Shown: positions 24,099-32,816, numbered from the stretch's first letter. The stretch is DNA of 43,450 bases from Rhodospirillales bacterium (GCA_028869995.1 JAGWQN010000082.1:1-43450); one strand, 5' to 3'. Translations and numbers: made by a program. Notes: generated from the letters alone by a model not told the origin.

Positions 24099-24863
24099 TC
24101 ACAGCGTCAGCCCGCCATCCACCACGAGTGTCTGTCCCGTGACCATGGGGGCCGCGACGCCGAGGAACAGAACCGCCTCGGCAATGTCCTCCGGCGTGCA
24201 ACGACGTTTCATCACCGCGTTCTCGATGCTCGCGGTCCGCTGTTCCTGGGTCCACTCGATCTGCCAGGTGCTGTCCACGGCGCCTGGCGCCACCGCGTTG
24301 ACCCGCACATCAGGGCCCAGCGCACGCGCCAGGTTCCGCGTCAGGTTGATGACCCCGGCCTTGGTTGCGCCGTAGGCGAGGGAGCTGCCGACGTGATGGA
24401 GCCCGGCGATGGAGGCGATGGAAACGATCGCGCCCTTCGCCGCCTTCAGCGCCGACGCGGCAGCCTTGGAAGCCCGGAACACGCCGAGCAGGTTGGTTTG
24501 GATGACGGCTTCCCACAACTCCTCGGTGATCAGGTCCAGATTTGCCGGCGGGATGGCTGCCCGTACGCCGGGCGTACCCGCATTGTTGACCAGCAGGTCG
24601 AGCCGGCCGAGCGCGCCGATCGCCGCCTCCACCATGGCCGGCGCGTCCGCATCGTCACCGACATTGCCCGGTGCGGGGAGGACGCGCCCGCCCGCGGCTG
24701 CGAGTCGCGCCACCGCTTCCGGCCCGCGCGGGTCGCCGGGCAGGAAATTGATGGCGACGGTGGCACCAAACGCGGCCAGCTTGGTCGCGGTCGTGAGACC
24801 AATTCCGGACGCGGCGCCGGTGACGAGCGCCGTCTTGCCAGTAAGATCATAGCGAGCTGTCAC
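24099..24863 (-). CDS. SDR-family NAD(P)-dependent oxidoreductase
   Basis: The 254-residue enzyme is a classical short-chain dehydrogenase: cofactor loop TGAASGIG (about 16-23), NNAG, catalytic Ser in IVSIASIAG, YxxxK in YGATK and the C-terminal VTGQTLVVDGG. The INFLP stretch after the second strand lacks the acidic residue typical for NAD, so NADP is possible. The GTG start at 24861-24863 overlaps the TGA of the acyl-CoA dehydrogenase gene (GTGA), so they are coupled. It probably acts as a hydroxyacyl-CoA or alcohol dehydrogenase in the pathway. Confidence 0.9.
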   Translation of the reverse strand: MTARYDLTGKTALVTGAASGIGLTTATKLAAFGATVAINFLPGDPRGPEAVARLAAAGGRVLPAPGNVGDDADAPAMVEAAIGALGRLDLLVNNAGTPGVRAAIPPANLDLITEELWEAVIQTNLLGVFRASKAAASALKAAKGAIVSIASIAGLHHVGSSLAYGATKAGVINLTRNLARALGPDVRVNAVAPGAVDSTWQIEWTQEQRTASIENAVMKRRCTPEDIAEAVLFLGVAAPMVTGQTLVVDGGLTL

Positions 24864-25981
24864 AGGATGGACTCCGCCGTTGCAACTTGTTCGAGATGCG
24901 TATCGGCATTGCCGAACATCTCCTCGATCGCCGTCATTCGCTTGAAGTAGTGGCCAACCTTGTATTCGATCGTCATCGCGATACCACCATGCAGCTGGAT
25001 GGCCTCCTGGCCGATCAGCCTGCCCGAGCGCCCGATCTGGACCTTCGCCGCCGAGATCGCAGCGCGACGCCTGGGGCTATCCGCCTCGGCCGCCATCAGC
25101 GTTGCGAACAGGGCCATGGAGCGAGCCTGTTCCAGGGCTACGTACATATCGACGGCGCGGTGCTGCAGCACCTGGAACTCACCGATGGCACGCCCGAACT
25201 GATGGCGCGTCTTCAGGTAATCGACGGTGGTCGCATGCATTTGTTCCATCACCCCCACCGCCTCCGCACACAGCGCCGCGATCGCCTGGTCGCGAACGCG
25301 TTCGAGCGTGGCGAGCGCATCACCGGCAAAAGCGAGCTGGCGTGCCGGCGTGTCCGACATTGTGATTTCCGCGACGCGCTGGGCATCCTGGGTCGGCACA
25401 CCATGGCGGGTGAGACCGGGTGCATCTGGTGTGATCAGAAAAACCCCGATGCCGTCGCGGTCCCGCTGCGCGCCGGCGGTGCGCGCAGTCACGAGGAGCA
25501 CGTCGGCGCAGTCGCCGTGCAGCACGACACATTTGGTGCCCGTCAGGTGCCAGGTGTCGCCGCGGGGGCGAGCCTTGGTCGCGACATCCTCGAGGTCCCA
25601 GCCGCTGTGGCGCTCGAGGTGTGCGAACGCTCCCAGCAGCTCGCCTTCGGCGATGCGTCGCACCAAGGCCGCTTCGCCCGCCTCCTCCAGCAGCCGGCCG
25701 GCAAGCAGGATGCTGGCGAGATAGGGTTCGACCACCAGCCCGCGGCCAAATGCCTCCATCACCAGTGCAATCTCGATGGCGCCACCGCCGAACCCGCCCG
25801 AAGCTTCGGTGAACGGCAGGCCGAGCCATCCTTGTTCAGCAAATCGCACCCAATTGGCGCGGCTCCAGCCTTCAGGCTCTGCCGTGAAGCGGCGGCGTGC
25901 CTCGAAATCATAACGGTCGGCGATCAGCCGATCGACGGAATCCCGCAGTAGCCGTTGGTCGTCATTGAGGTCAAAATCCAT
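24860..25981 (-). CDS. Acyl-CoA dehydrogenase (second subunit type)
   Basis: The 373-residue protein has the acyl-CoA dehydrogenase fold: N-terminal helices (FDLNDDQRLLRDSVDRLIADRY), middle beta domain (TGTKCVVLHGDCADVLLVTA) and C-terminal helices with YLKTRHQFGRAIGEFQVLQHRAVDMYV and QLHGGIAMTIEYKVGHYFKR. The catalytic base region is less canonical than in its neighbour. It lies 12 bp after the other dehydrogenase gene, and such pairs often form heteromeric enzymes in steroid and cyclic-acid breakdown. It would insert a 2,3-double bond in an acyl-CoA and pass electrons to ETF. Confidence 0.9.
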   Translation of the reverse strand: MDFDLNDDQRLLRDSVDRLIADRYDFEARRRFTAEPEGWSRANWVRFAEQGWLGLPFTEASGGFGGGAIEIALVMEAFGRGLVVEPYLASILLAGRLLEEAGEAALVRRIAEGELLGAFAHLERHSGWDLEDVATKARPRGDTWHLTGTKCVVLHGDCADVLLVTARTAGAQRDRDGIGVFLITPDAPGLTRHGVPTQDAQRVAEITMSDTPARQLAFAGDALATLERVRDQAIAALCAEAVGVMEQMHATTVDYLKTRHQFGRAIGEFQVLQHRAVDMYVALEQARSMALFATLMAAEADSPRRRAAISAAKVQIGRSGRLIGQEAIQLHGGIAMTIEYKVGHYFKRMTAIEEMFGNADTHLEQVATAESIL

Positions 25982-25993
25982 GCGCCTGCTCCG

Positions 25994-27196
25994 TCAGAAG
26001 CCGAGAATTGCCTTGGCGATGATGTTGTGCTGGATCTCGTTGGACCCGCCATAGATCGAGATCTTGCGCCAATTGAAGTAGGTCGGCGCGGCCGTCGCCG
26101 CGTGCTCGGGGCCGATGCCGGGCTCGTTTCGCCCATTGCCCTCGTCCTGTGCTGCCAGCGGTAGAGCATGCGGCCCGACGACGTCGAGCAACAGCTCGGT
26201 TGTTGCCTGTTGCAGCTGCGAGCCCTTTATTTTCAGGATCGACGAAGCCGGGTTGGGTTTCCCCCGGGCGTGCCCCCGCTCGTCGGCGACGACACGAAGC
26301 TGGGTGATCTCAAGCGCCTTGAGCTCGATTTCGACGGCAGCCAGCTTCTCGCGAAACCGTCGGTCCTCGATCAACGGTCGGCCAGCGCGCAGTTCCAGCT
26401 TTGCCAGATCACGAATGCGCTTCAGGCGGGCCTTCGACGTTCCAACGCGGGCGATGCCCGTGCGTTCATTGCCGAGCAGAAACTTCGCGTAATCCCATCC
26501 GCGGTTGACGTCGCCGACCAGGTTTTCACGCGGAACGCGGACGCGGTCGAAGAAAACCTCGTTCACCTCGTGCCCGCCATCAATCGTCTGGATCGGTCGC
26601 ACCTTGATGCCGGGGGTCCGCATATCGGCCAGGATGAACGATATTCCTTCCTGCTTCTTCGCGGCCGGGTCCGTTCGGCAGAGCAGAAAGATCCAGTCTG
26701 CATGCTGCGCAAGGGTCGTCCATGTCTTCTGCCCGTCGATCACCCAATGGTCCCCATCGAGCACCGCTTTGGTGCGCAGACTGGCAAGATCGCTGCCGGC
26801 TCCCGGTTCGGAAAACCCCTGGCACCACCAGTCGTCCAGATTGGCGGCGCGCGGCAGAAACCGGAGCTTTTGCGCATCGGACCCAAACTCAGCGATCACG
26901 GGTCCGACCATGGAGACATTGAACGGCAGGGGGGGCGGGACGCCAGCCTGCTGCATCTCGTCCTGGAACAGATAGATCTGCACCGGCGTCCAGTCCTGCC
27001 CGCCCCATGCGCGCGGCCAATGCGGCACGGCCCAGCCGCGCGCGTTGAGGATCCGCTGCGAGTGCACGATCTCGTCCTTGCTGAGGTGACGTCCCTCCAG
27101 AACCTTACGCCTGATCGCCTCGGGCACTTCCTCGCGGAAGAACTGCCTTGCCTCGTCCCGGAACGCGATTTCCTCATCGGTAAAGCGCAGATCCAT
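25994..27196 (-). CDS. Acyl-CoA dehydrogenase
   Basis: The 400-residue enzyme has full acyl-CoA dehydrogenase features: N-terminal helical domain, FAD-binding segment WWCQGFSEPGAGSDLASLRTKAV (about residues 125-147), VIDGQKTWTTLAQHADWIFLL and the C-terminal KISIYGGSNEIQHNIIAKAILGF, in which the family Glu/Asn loop is kept. It resembles FadE-type enzymes for long or branched substrates. The start is ATG at 27194-27196; the frame stays open upstream to 27700, but that stretch overlaps the divergent gene and is not coding. It is the first gene of the minus-strand operon. Confidence 0.92.
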   Translation of the reverse strand: MDLRFTDEEIAFRDEARQFFREEVPEAIRRKVLEGRHLSKDEIVHSQRILNARGWAVPHWPRAWGGQDWTPVQIYLFQDEMQQAGVPPPLPFNVSMVGPVIAEFGSDAQKLRFLPRAANLDDWWCQGFSEPGAGSDLASLRTKAVLDGDHWVIDGQKTWTTLAQHADWIFLLCRTDPAAKKQEGISFILADMRTPGIKVRPIQTIDGGHEVNEVFFDRVRVPRENLVGDVNRGWDYAKFLLGNERTGIARVGTSKARLKRIRDLAKLELRAGRPLIEDRRFREKLAAVEIELKALEITQLRVVADERGHARGKPNPASSILKIKGSQLQQATTELLLDVVGPHALPLAAQDEGNGRNEPGIGPEHAATAAPTYFNWRKISIYGGSNEIQHNIIAKAILGF

Positions 27197-27377
27197 GCTC
27201 TTGAGCTCCCGGCGCGTTGTCCTCTGACGGAGGGTCGCGGCAGGCGGCGCGGAAGTCAAACGCCAGCCTCCCGGCGCGGCCGCTCCCGTCGTCTCAGGGC
27301 CATGCGCCGTTCCTGAAACGCACCTCGGCTCCGGTTCTGTCCGGGCCCGCGCGATAGCCGGCCGCCAGTTGGCGCCG

Positions 27378-27406
27378 CCGGGCATGCATGGCACAAGCAT
27401 ACCCGG
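27378..27406. promoter_or_regulatory. Operator-like inverted repeat in the divergent catabolic promoter region
   Basis: CCGGG-C-ATGC (27378-27387) and GCAT-A-CCCGG (27397-27406) form ten-base arms with one mismatch around nine bases. It lies 18 bp before the nitronate monooxygenase ATG, within the 228-bp gap that separates the two catabolic arms. Size and position suit a TetR- or MarR-type operator. No regulator gene is adjacent. The rest of the gap shows nothing clear. Confidence 0.4.
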
Positions 27407-27424
27407 GACGTTCCGAGGGTTTGC

Positions 27425-28375
27425 ATGCCGCTGCCGCCAATCCTGCAACATCTGCGCCTGCCCGTTATTGGCGCGCCGATGTTCCTGCTCTCGGGGCCCG
27501 AGTTGGTGATCGCACAGTGCACCTCGGGGATCGTGGGTTCCTTCCCGGCTCTCAATGCCCGCCCGGAATCGATGCTCGACGAGTGGCTGGATCACATCAC
27601 CGGAGCGCTTGCCGACTGGAACCAAAGACACCCGGACCGCCCGGCCGCGCCCTTCGCGGTCAACCAGATCGTGCACCGCAGCAACACGCGTCTCGATCAC
27701 GACGTCGCCCTATGTGTGAAGTATAAGGTTCCGCTGATGATCACCTCGCTCGGTGCCCGGCCGGAGGTGTACGATGCAGCCCATTCCTATGGCGCCATCG
27801 TGCTGCATGACGTCATCAACCTTGCCTTCGCGCGCAAGGCGATCGACAAAGGCGCCGACGGATTGATCGCCGTCGCGGCAGGAGCTGGTGGCCACGCGGG
27901 CACGACCTCGCCGTTTGCGCTGATCCAGGAGATTCGCGGTTTCTTCGACGGTCCGCTGGTCCTCTCGGGCGCAATTGCGACCGGCGGCGCCATCCTCGCC
28001 GCCCAGGCCATGGGCGCTGATCTTGCCTATATCGGCTCGGCGATGATCGCGACCAGGGAAGCCAGGGCTGACGAAGCCTACAAGAAGATGGTCGTCGACG
28101 GCTCCTCCGCCGACATCGTCTATACCGACGTCATCACAGGCGTGCACGGCAACTACCTCAAGCCGAGCCTGCGTGCGGCCGGGCTCGACCCCGAGCGCCT
28201 GCCTTCCGCTGCGCCGGAGAGGATGGATTTCGGACCAGGGAAGAAACGCGCCTGGAAGGACATCTGGGGGGCAGGGCAGGGGATTGGTGCCATCGATCGC
28301 ATCGTGCCCGCCGCGGATCTCATTGATCGCCTTGCTTGTGAATACGCTTCAGCGAAGCGGCGGCTCGCGCAGTGA
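27425..28375 (+). CDS. Nitronate monooxygenase-family flavoprotein
   Basis: The 316-residue FMN protein has the 2-nitropropane dioxygenase/nitronate monooxygenase barrel: PVIGAPMFLLSG, GIVGSFPALNAR, ADGLIAVAAGAGGHAG with the conserved His, LVLSGAIATGGAILAAQAMGADLAYIGSAMIAT, which binds the FMN phosphate. Many relatives in catabolic clusters do not act on nitronates but on enoyl-CoA or unknown substrates, so the reaction is open. GAGGG six bases upstream supports ATG 27425. It overlaps the next SDR gene by four bases and opens the plus-strand arm. Confidence 0.88.
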   Translation: MPLPPILQHLRLPVIGAPMFLLSGPELVIAQCTSGIVGSFPALNARPESMLDEWLDHITGALADWNQRHPDRPAAPFAVNQIVHRSNTRLDHDVALCVKYKVPLMITSLGARPEVYDAAHSYGAIVLHDVINLAFARKAIDKGADGLIAVAAGAGGHAGTTSPFALIQEIRGFFDGPLVLSGAIATGGAILAAQAMGADLAYIGSAMIATREARADEAYKKMVVDGSSADIVYTDVITGVHGNYLKPSLRAAGLDPERLPSAAPERMDFGPGKKRAWKDIWGAGQGIGAIDRIVPAADLIDRLACEYASAKRRLAQ

Positions 28376-29124
28376 CCGGGTTCGACTTCGATATCGCCGG
28401 AAAGGTGGCGCTCGTTACCGGCGCGTCCTCGGGCCTCGGCGTGCGTTTCGCCCGGCTACTCGCAGGGCAGGGAGCAAGGGTCGCCCTCGCCGCCCGCCGC
28501 CTCGACAGGTTGCAGGCGCTGGCTGGCGAAATCGGTGGCGGCGCGTTTGCTCTCGATGTTACCGATGTCGCCGCGGTCCGCCAGACCGTGGCAGACATCG
28601 GCTCCAAGCTCGGCCCCATCGCGATCCTGGTCAACAACGCCGGCGTCAGCCGTGCTGCTCGGACCGAGGATGTTACCGAGGCCGATTACGATGCGGTGAT
28701 GGCCACCAATCTCAAGGGCCCGTTTTTCATGGCCCAGGCAGTTGCCGGCCAGATGATCGCTTCGGGGATCGCCGGGCGCATCGTCAACATTGCCTCGGTT
28801 GCCGGCCTGCGCCCGATCGGTCAGCTTGCCACGTATTCGATGAGCAAGGCGGCGCTGGTGATGATGACCAAGGCCATGGCGCGCGACTGGGGGCGGCACG
28901 GAATCGGCGTGCACGCGCTTTGCCCAGGCTATATCGAAACAGAAATAAATCACGACTGGATCGCCTCGCCTGCAGGGGAAAAGCTGCGGGCGATACAGCC
29001 CCGCCGCCGTTTCGGCCGGCCCGAGGACCTGGATGCTGCCCTCTTACTGCTATGTGCCGGTGCACCGGGTGGTTTTCTCAACGGCACGGTCCTGGCCGCC
29101 GACGACGGTTTCGCCGTGATGTGA
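28372..29124 (+). CDS. SDR-family oxidoreductase
   Basis: The 250-residue enzyme has the SDR features TGASSGLGVRFA, NNAGVSR, IVNIASVAGLRP and YSMSK as the catalytic YxxxK, with ALDVTD in the adenine pocket. ARRLDR after strand two favours NADP. The start is the GTG at 28372, overlapping the previous stop as GTGA. The end overlaps the next gene in the same way, so three genes are translationally coupled. It probably acts on a 3-hydroxyacyl or ketone intermediate. Confidence 0.88.
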   Translation: MTGFDFDIAGKVALVTGASSGLGVRFARLLAGQGARVALAARRLDRLQALAGEIGGGAFALDVTDVAAVRQTVADIGSKLGPIAILVNNAGVSRAARTEDVTEADYDAVMATNLKGPFFMAQAVAGQMIASGIAGRIVNIASVAGLRPIGQLATYSMSKAALVMMTKAMARDWGRHGIGVHALCPGYIETEINHDWIASPAGEKLRAIQPRRRFGRPEDLDAALLLLCAGAPGGFLNGTVLAADDGFAVM

Positions 29125-30545
29125 CCCAAGGCCGCTTCGATTTCCGGGACGACGCAACGGTGGCGGCGGCTCGCTTCGCTGCGCTCGACCGCCCCTGGGA
29201 TGCAGGAGCCCAGGCGGCACTCGGCGCCGCGCTGATGACGGCCCGGCGCTACGGCGACGCCGAATTGGCATTTCGTGCGGCGCTGGCCCTGGATCCACGT
29301 GCGTCGTGGACATGGAACAATCTCGGCAACGCCGCGCACCGACAGCGGCGCGATACCGAAGCGGTGGGTTGCTACCGCCACGCGTTGGCTCTGGCACCTG
29401 ATGACGGTCGTGTGCTGACTAATCTTGCCGCGGCTCTCGTGGATCTCGACCGTCCGGACGAGGCTCTTGAGGCGGCTTCACGCGTTCCCATCGACCATCC
29501 GGACCACGCGGCGGCGCTCTGCCATGCCGCTGCCGCGCGGATGCTTTGCGGTCAGCCGGAAGAGGCGGCCCGTTTGTTTGCCCGGGCAAGCCGGCTCGCC
29601 CCGGGGATGATTGCCGCGCAGTGCGGGGAGGGGTTTGCTTCGCTTGCTCTTGGCGACCTGCCGCGAGGCTTCGCCCTGCTGCAAAACCGCTGGCGTGATG
29701 AAGCGATGCTCGCGGGCGCTGCCAACTTCGCCGAGACGATGTGGCTGGGCGCAGAGCCGGTTGCAGGGCGCCGTGTGCTGCTGGTCAGCGAGCAGGGGGC
29801 GGGGGACACCATCATGTTCGTTCGCTTCGCGCCGCTCCTGGCGGCACGGGGCGCGCACGTGGTGTTGCGTGTGCCGCCGCCACTGCTATCCTTGCTCGCG
29901 CCCTTCGGATACGAACTCCATGCCGACACATCGCCGCAGCCCGATTTCGATCTGCACGTCGCGATGATGAGCCTGCCGCTCGCGCTCGGCACGACGCTCT
30001 CCACCATTCCGCCAACGCCTTATCTTTCCGCCGATCCGTCTCGCGTCGCCGGGTGGAGAGCCAGGTTGGGCCAAAGGCGGCGCCTGCGCGTGGGTGTCGC
30101 CTGGTCGGGCAATCCCGCTTTCCGTCATGATCGCGCCCGGTCGATGCGGGCCGAACAGCTTCTGCCCGCACTTGCAGCAACCGGGGCCGAACTGCATGTC
30201 ATCCAGACGCCGGTACGCGAGGCGGACCGTGCCGTTCTCCAGGCGTGGCCCAACGTGACGGATCACAGTGCGGCGTTGACCGACTTCGCCGAGACGGCTG
30301 CGCTCATGACGGCGTTGGACCTGGTGATCACGACCTGCACGTCCGTCGCCAACCTCGCGGGCGCCCTGGGTTTGCCTGGATGGGTGCTGCTCCACACGTC
30401 AGCCGACCATCGCTGGCTGATCGGGCGTGACCAATCACCCTGGTATCCGTCGCTGCGGTTGTGGCGGCAGCGTGTCCGGGGCGACTGGGCCGAGGTCGTC
30501 GGACGTGTTGCCACAGCGCTTGCGGGACGGCTGAACGGCGCATGA
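29121..30545 (+). CDS. TPR protein with a GT9-like glycosyltransferase domain
   Basis: The 474-residue protein has TPR units in residues about 20-190 (LGAALMTARRYGDAELAFRAALALDP, NNLGNAAHRQRRDTEAVGCYRHALALAPDD) and a C-terminal domain of the GT-B/heptosyltransferase-like type (LLVSEQGAGDTIMFVRFAPLL, VGVAWSGNPAFRHDRARSM). The family motif near the end, usually DTSVAHLAGALG, reads CTSVANLAGALG here, with C406 and N411 in place of Asp and His, so activity may be altered. The GTG start at 29121 overlaps the SDR stop by four bases. The frame is open from 28173, but that part overlaps two real genes. Its place in a catabolic operon is odd; it more often sits with flagellar or polysaccharide genes. 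Confidence 0.8.
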   Translation: MTQGRFDFRDDATVAAARFAALDRPWDAGAQAALGAALMTARRYGDAELAFRAALALDPRASWTWNNLGNAAHRQRRDTEAVGCYRHALALAPDDGRVLTNLAAALVDLDRPDEALEAASRVPIDHPDHAAALCHAAAARMLCGQPEEAARLFARASRLAPGMIAAQCGEGFASLALGDLPRGFALLQNRWRDEAMLAGAANFAETMWLGAEPVAGRRVLLVSEQGAGDTIMFVRFAPLLAARGAHVVLRVPPPLLSLLAPFGYELHADTSPQPDFDLHVAMMSLPLALGTTLSTIPPTPYLSADPSRVAGWRARLGQRRRLRVGVAWSGNPAFRHDRARSMRAEQLLPALAATGAELHVIQTPVREADRAVLQAWPNVTDHSAALTDFAETAALMTALDLVITTCTSVANLAGALGLPGWVLLHTSADHRWLIGRDQSPWYPSLRLWRQRVRGDWAEVVGRVATALAGRLNGA

Positions 30546-31393
30546 CCCTGCCTTATGCGGGACTGGCAACGCTGTGCCTGATCTGGGGGCTCTCGATCCC
30601 GGCGACCAAGTTCGGCGTCATGGCGATGCCGGCAATCCTCGTTACCACGTTCCGCTACGCGACCGCCGCCCCGTTCTTTGCGTTTCTTGCCTGGCGTGGT
30701 CCCCGACCGGCTTTGCGTGACCTGATCCGGCTGGCCATTCTGGGAATGATCGGCATCGACGGGGGGCAGGTGGCGCAGGCTTTGGGTGTCGCGCGAACCC
30801 CCGCGTCGGTGGCAACCGTGCTGTCCTCGACGATTCCAATCCTGGTCGCGGTGCTCGCGGCCTGGCGCCTCCACCAGGCCCTGCGCCCGATCCACGTGGT
30901 AGGCCTGCTGCTGGCAGCCACAGGCGTTGGCGTGATCGCATTTGCTCACGGCAGCGCGGCGGGTGCCGGGCTCGCCGGCGTCGTCTTGATGTTGCTCTCG
31001 GCGCTTGCGGTCGCGGTGTATTACGTCCTCGCCGCCGAGATGTCCGCCCGTCTGCCCGCCGCAAGCATTGCGGCCTGGAGTTCCCTGTTCGGCACGGTGC
31101 CGCTGCTGGTCGCGATGCCCTGGCTCGGGCACGCGACACCAACCGCCGTGGGCGTCGCGTCCGTCCTCTACCTCGGGTTGCTTGTGACCGTCGCGGGCGT
31201 GTGGATCTGGTTCGTGGTGCTGCGCCTGGTGCCGGCCCGTATCGCCGCCGGAACGCAGTATATCCAGCCGGTTATCGGCGTTGCGGCCTCGGCGATGCTG
31301 TTTGGCGACCGTCTGGGTACGGGATTTTATGCCGGCGCCGCTCTGGTGCTGGCTGGCATTGCTTTGGTGGCCAGGCCGGGCCGCCCCGGTTAG
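30542..31393 (+). CDS. EamA/DMT-superfamily transporter
   Basis: The 283-residue protein has about ten transmembrane helices in two EamA repeats (start LCLIWGLSIPATKFGV; second half begins near LAGVVLMLLSALAVAVYYVLAAEM) and the C-terminal AGTQYIQPVIGVAASAMLFGDRL signature. DMT proteins export amino acids, metabolites or drugs. Its ATG overlaps the previous stop as ATGA, so it is the last of four coupled genes. Substrate unknown. Confidence 0.9.
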   Translation: MTLPYAGLATLCLIWGLSIPATKFGVMAMPAILVTTFRYATAAPFFAFLAWRGPRPALRDLIRLAILGMIGIDGGQVAQALGVARTPASVATVLSSTIPILVAVLAAWRLHQALRPIHVVGLLLAATGVGVIAFAHGSAAGAGLAGVVLMLLSALAVAVYYVLAAEMSARLPAASIAAWSSLFGTVPLLVAMPWLGHATPTAVGVASVLYLGLLVTVAGVWIWFVVLRLVPARIAAGTQYIQPVIGVAASAMLFGDRLGTGFYAGAALVLAGIALVARPGRPG

Positions 31394-31394
31394 G

Positions 31395-31414
31395 TCAACG
31401 AGTGGGGTCGTTGA
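31395..31414. repeat. Inverted repeat directly after the DMT transporter gene
   Basis: TCAACGA-GTGGGG-TCGTTGA has perfect 7-bp arms and starts two bases after the DMT stop, 79 bp before the NRAMP ATG. It could be a weak terminator for the upstream operon or an operator for the NRAMP gene. No T-run follows. A -35-like TTGACG is at 31434-31439 without a good -10. Confidence 0.35.
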
Positions 31415-31492
31415 TCGCGCCCCTGGTCGTCGCTTGACGGGTGCGCCGCGCCATGTAACTGCGAGTTGTTCGCATTTGAGGCGAGACTGACG

Positions 31493-32752
31493 ATGTCGAC
31501 CACGTCCGGCGCGATGCGCGCCGCGGTCCTGCGCACCCGACTGCGACAGGCAGCGGCGATCATGGGGCCAGGTCTTGTGGTCATGCTCGCTGATACGGAT
31601 GTGGGAAGCATCATCACCGCAGGACAAAGCGGCGTTGAATTCGGCTACCGGCTGTTGCTCCAACAACTGCTTCTGGTGCCCATCCTTTATGTCGTCCAGG
31701 AGTTGACTGTTCGCCTTGGGATCGCCACCGGCCGCGGCCACGGCGAATTGATCCGCGAGCATTTCGGCGTTGCTTGGGCGTGGATCTCCCTCAGCGGCCT
31801 TGCGATAGCCTGTATCGGTGCGCTGCTGTCCGAGCTTTCCGGCATTGCCGGCGTCGGCGAGTTGGCAGGCGTGCCCCGTGCGGCGAGCCTTGCTCTCGCC
31901 GCACTGGCGTTGCTCGCCGTCGCGCTGACCGGTTCCTACCGGCGCGCCGAACGCGTGGCGATCGCGGTTGGGTTGTTCGAACTCGCTTTTCTATTCGTTG
32001 CCTGGTTGGCGCATCCCGCTTTCGGTAGCCTGCTGAGCCAGGCCGTTGACATACCATTGCATGATCGTGATTATCTTTATCTTGCTGCAGCGAACATCGG
32101 CGCTGTGATCATGCCGTGGATGGTTTTTTATCAACAGTCGGCGGTCGCCGAGAAGCGCCTGCGTCCGGAAGACCTGAGCGCGGCACGCCTGGATACAGCT
32201 GTCGGATCGCTGATCACACAGATCGTGATGGCCGCTGTCCTCATCGCCTGTGCGGCGACGATCGGTGTTCAGAACCGCCACGTTTCGCTTGAGACCGTCG
32301 GCCAAATGAGCGGCGCGCTGACCCCTTTTCTCGGTGCCGGCGTCGGACGGATCGTTTTTGGCGCCGGTGTACTCGGGGCAGGCATGGTCGCCGCGATTGT
32401 CGTCTCGCTCGCCTTCGCCTGGGGGCTGGGCGAGGTCGCCGGGTTTCGCCATTCGCTTGAGTGGCACCCGCTGCGCGCCCGGTGGTTCTATGGCGTCTAT
32501 ACTGTCGCCGTCGTGGCGGCCGCAGCGCTCGTGTGGGCGTGGCCAGATCTGGTCGCGCTCAACATCGGCATCCAGGTCATGAACGCCCTGCTGTTGCCGC
32601 TCGTGCTGGGCTTTCTCATAGCGCTCGCGATACGCAGCCTGCCGGCAGGGTTCAGGCTTTCGCGCGCATATCTCGCTGTCGTCATCGGGGCCTCCGCCGT
32701 GACATGTCTTCTTGGTGTCTTCGGCGCCCTGGCGGGGCTTGGGCTCGTCTGA
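31493..32752 (+). CDS. Divergent NRAMP-family transporter
   Basis: The 419-residue protein has about eleven transmembrane helices and the NRAMP start GPGLVVMLADTDVGSIITAGQSG. In classical Mn/Fe NRAMPs the first helix holds DPGN and the sixth MPHN. Here they read DVGS (36-39) and MPWM (207-210): the metal-binding Asp36 and Met207 remain, but Asn becomes Ser39 and His becomes Trp209/Met210. Substrate selectivity is therefore likely different from MntH. ATG 31493 has GAGGCGAG upstream; an in-frame TTG at 31466 is less likely. The gene is single, with the ABC operon starting 64 bp after it. Confidence 0.88.
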   Translation: MSTTSGAMRAAVLRTRLRQAAAIMGPGLVVMLADTDVGSIITAGQSGVEFGYRLLLQQLLLVPILYVVQELTVRLGIATGRGHGELIREHFGVAWAWISLSGLAIACIGALLSELSGIAGVGELAGVPRAASLALAALALLAVALTGSYRRAERVAIAVGLFELAFLFVAWLAHPAFGSLLSQAVDIPLHDRDYLYLAAANIGAVIMPWMVFYQQSAVAEKRLRPEDLSAARLDTAVGSLITQIVMAAVLIACAATIGVQNRHVSLETVGQMSGALTPFLGAGVGRIVFGAGVLGAGMVAAIVVSLAFAWGLGEVAGFRHSLEWHPLRARWFYGVYTVAVVAAAALVWAWPDLVALNIGIQVMNALLLPLVLGFLIALAIRSLPAGFRLSRAYLAVVIGASAVTCLLGVFGALAGLGLV

Positions 32753-32816
32753 GGGCGCCCTTTGCGGTTGCATCGCGCCGTCATAAGGTTGCGCTCTGCT
32801 CGAAGGGAGGATGCTG

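Noticed and set aside
25994-27700. 568-codon frame extending the acyl-CoA dehydrogenase upstream
   Set aside because: The added N-terminus has no family features and crosses the divergent promoter and the nitronate monooxygenase gene. The family start is ATG 27196.
28173-30545. 790-codon open frame on the plus strand
   Set aside because: Its first 316 codons overlap the nitronate monooxygenase and SDR genes in another frame and give Arg/Gly-rich nonsense. Only the part from GTG 29121 is coding.
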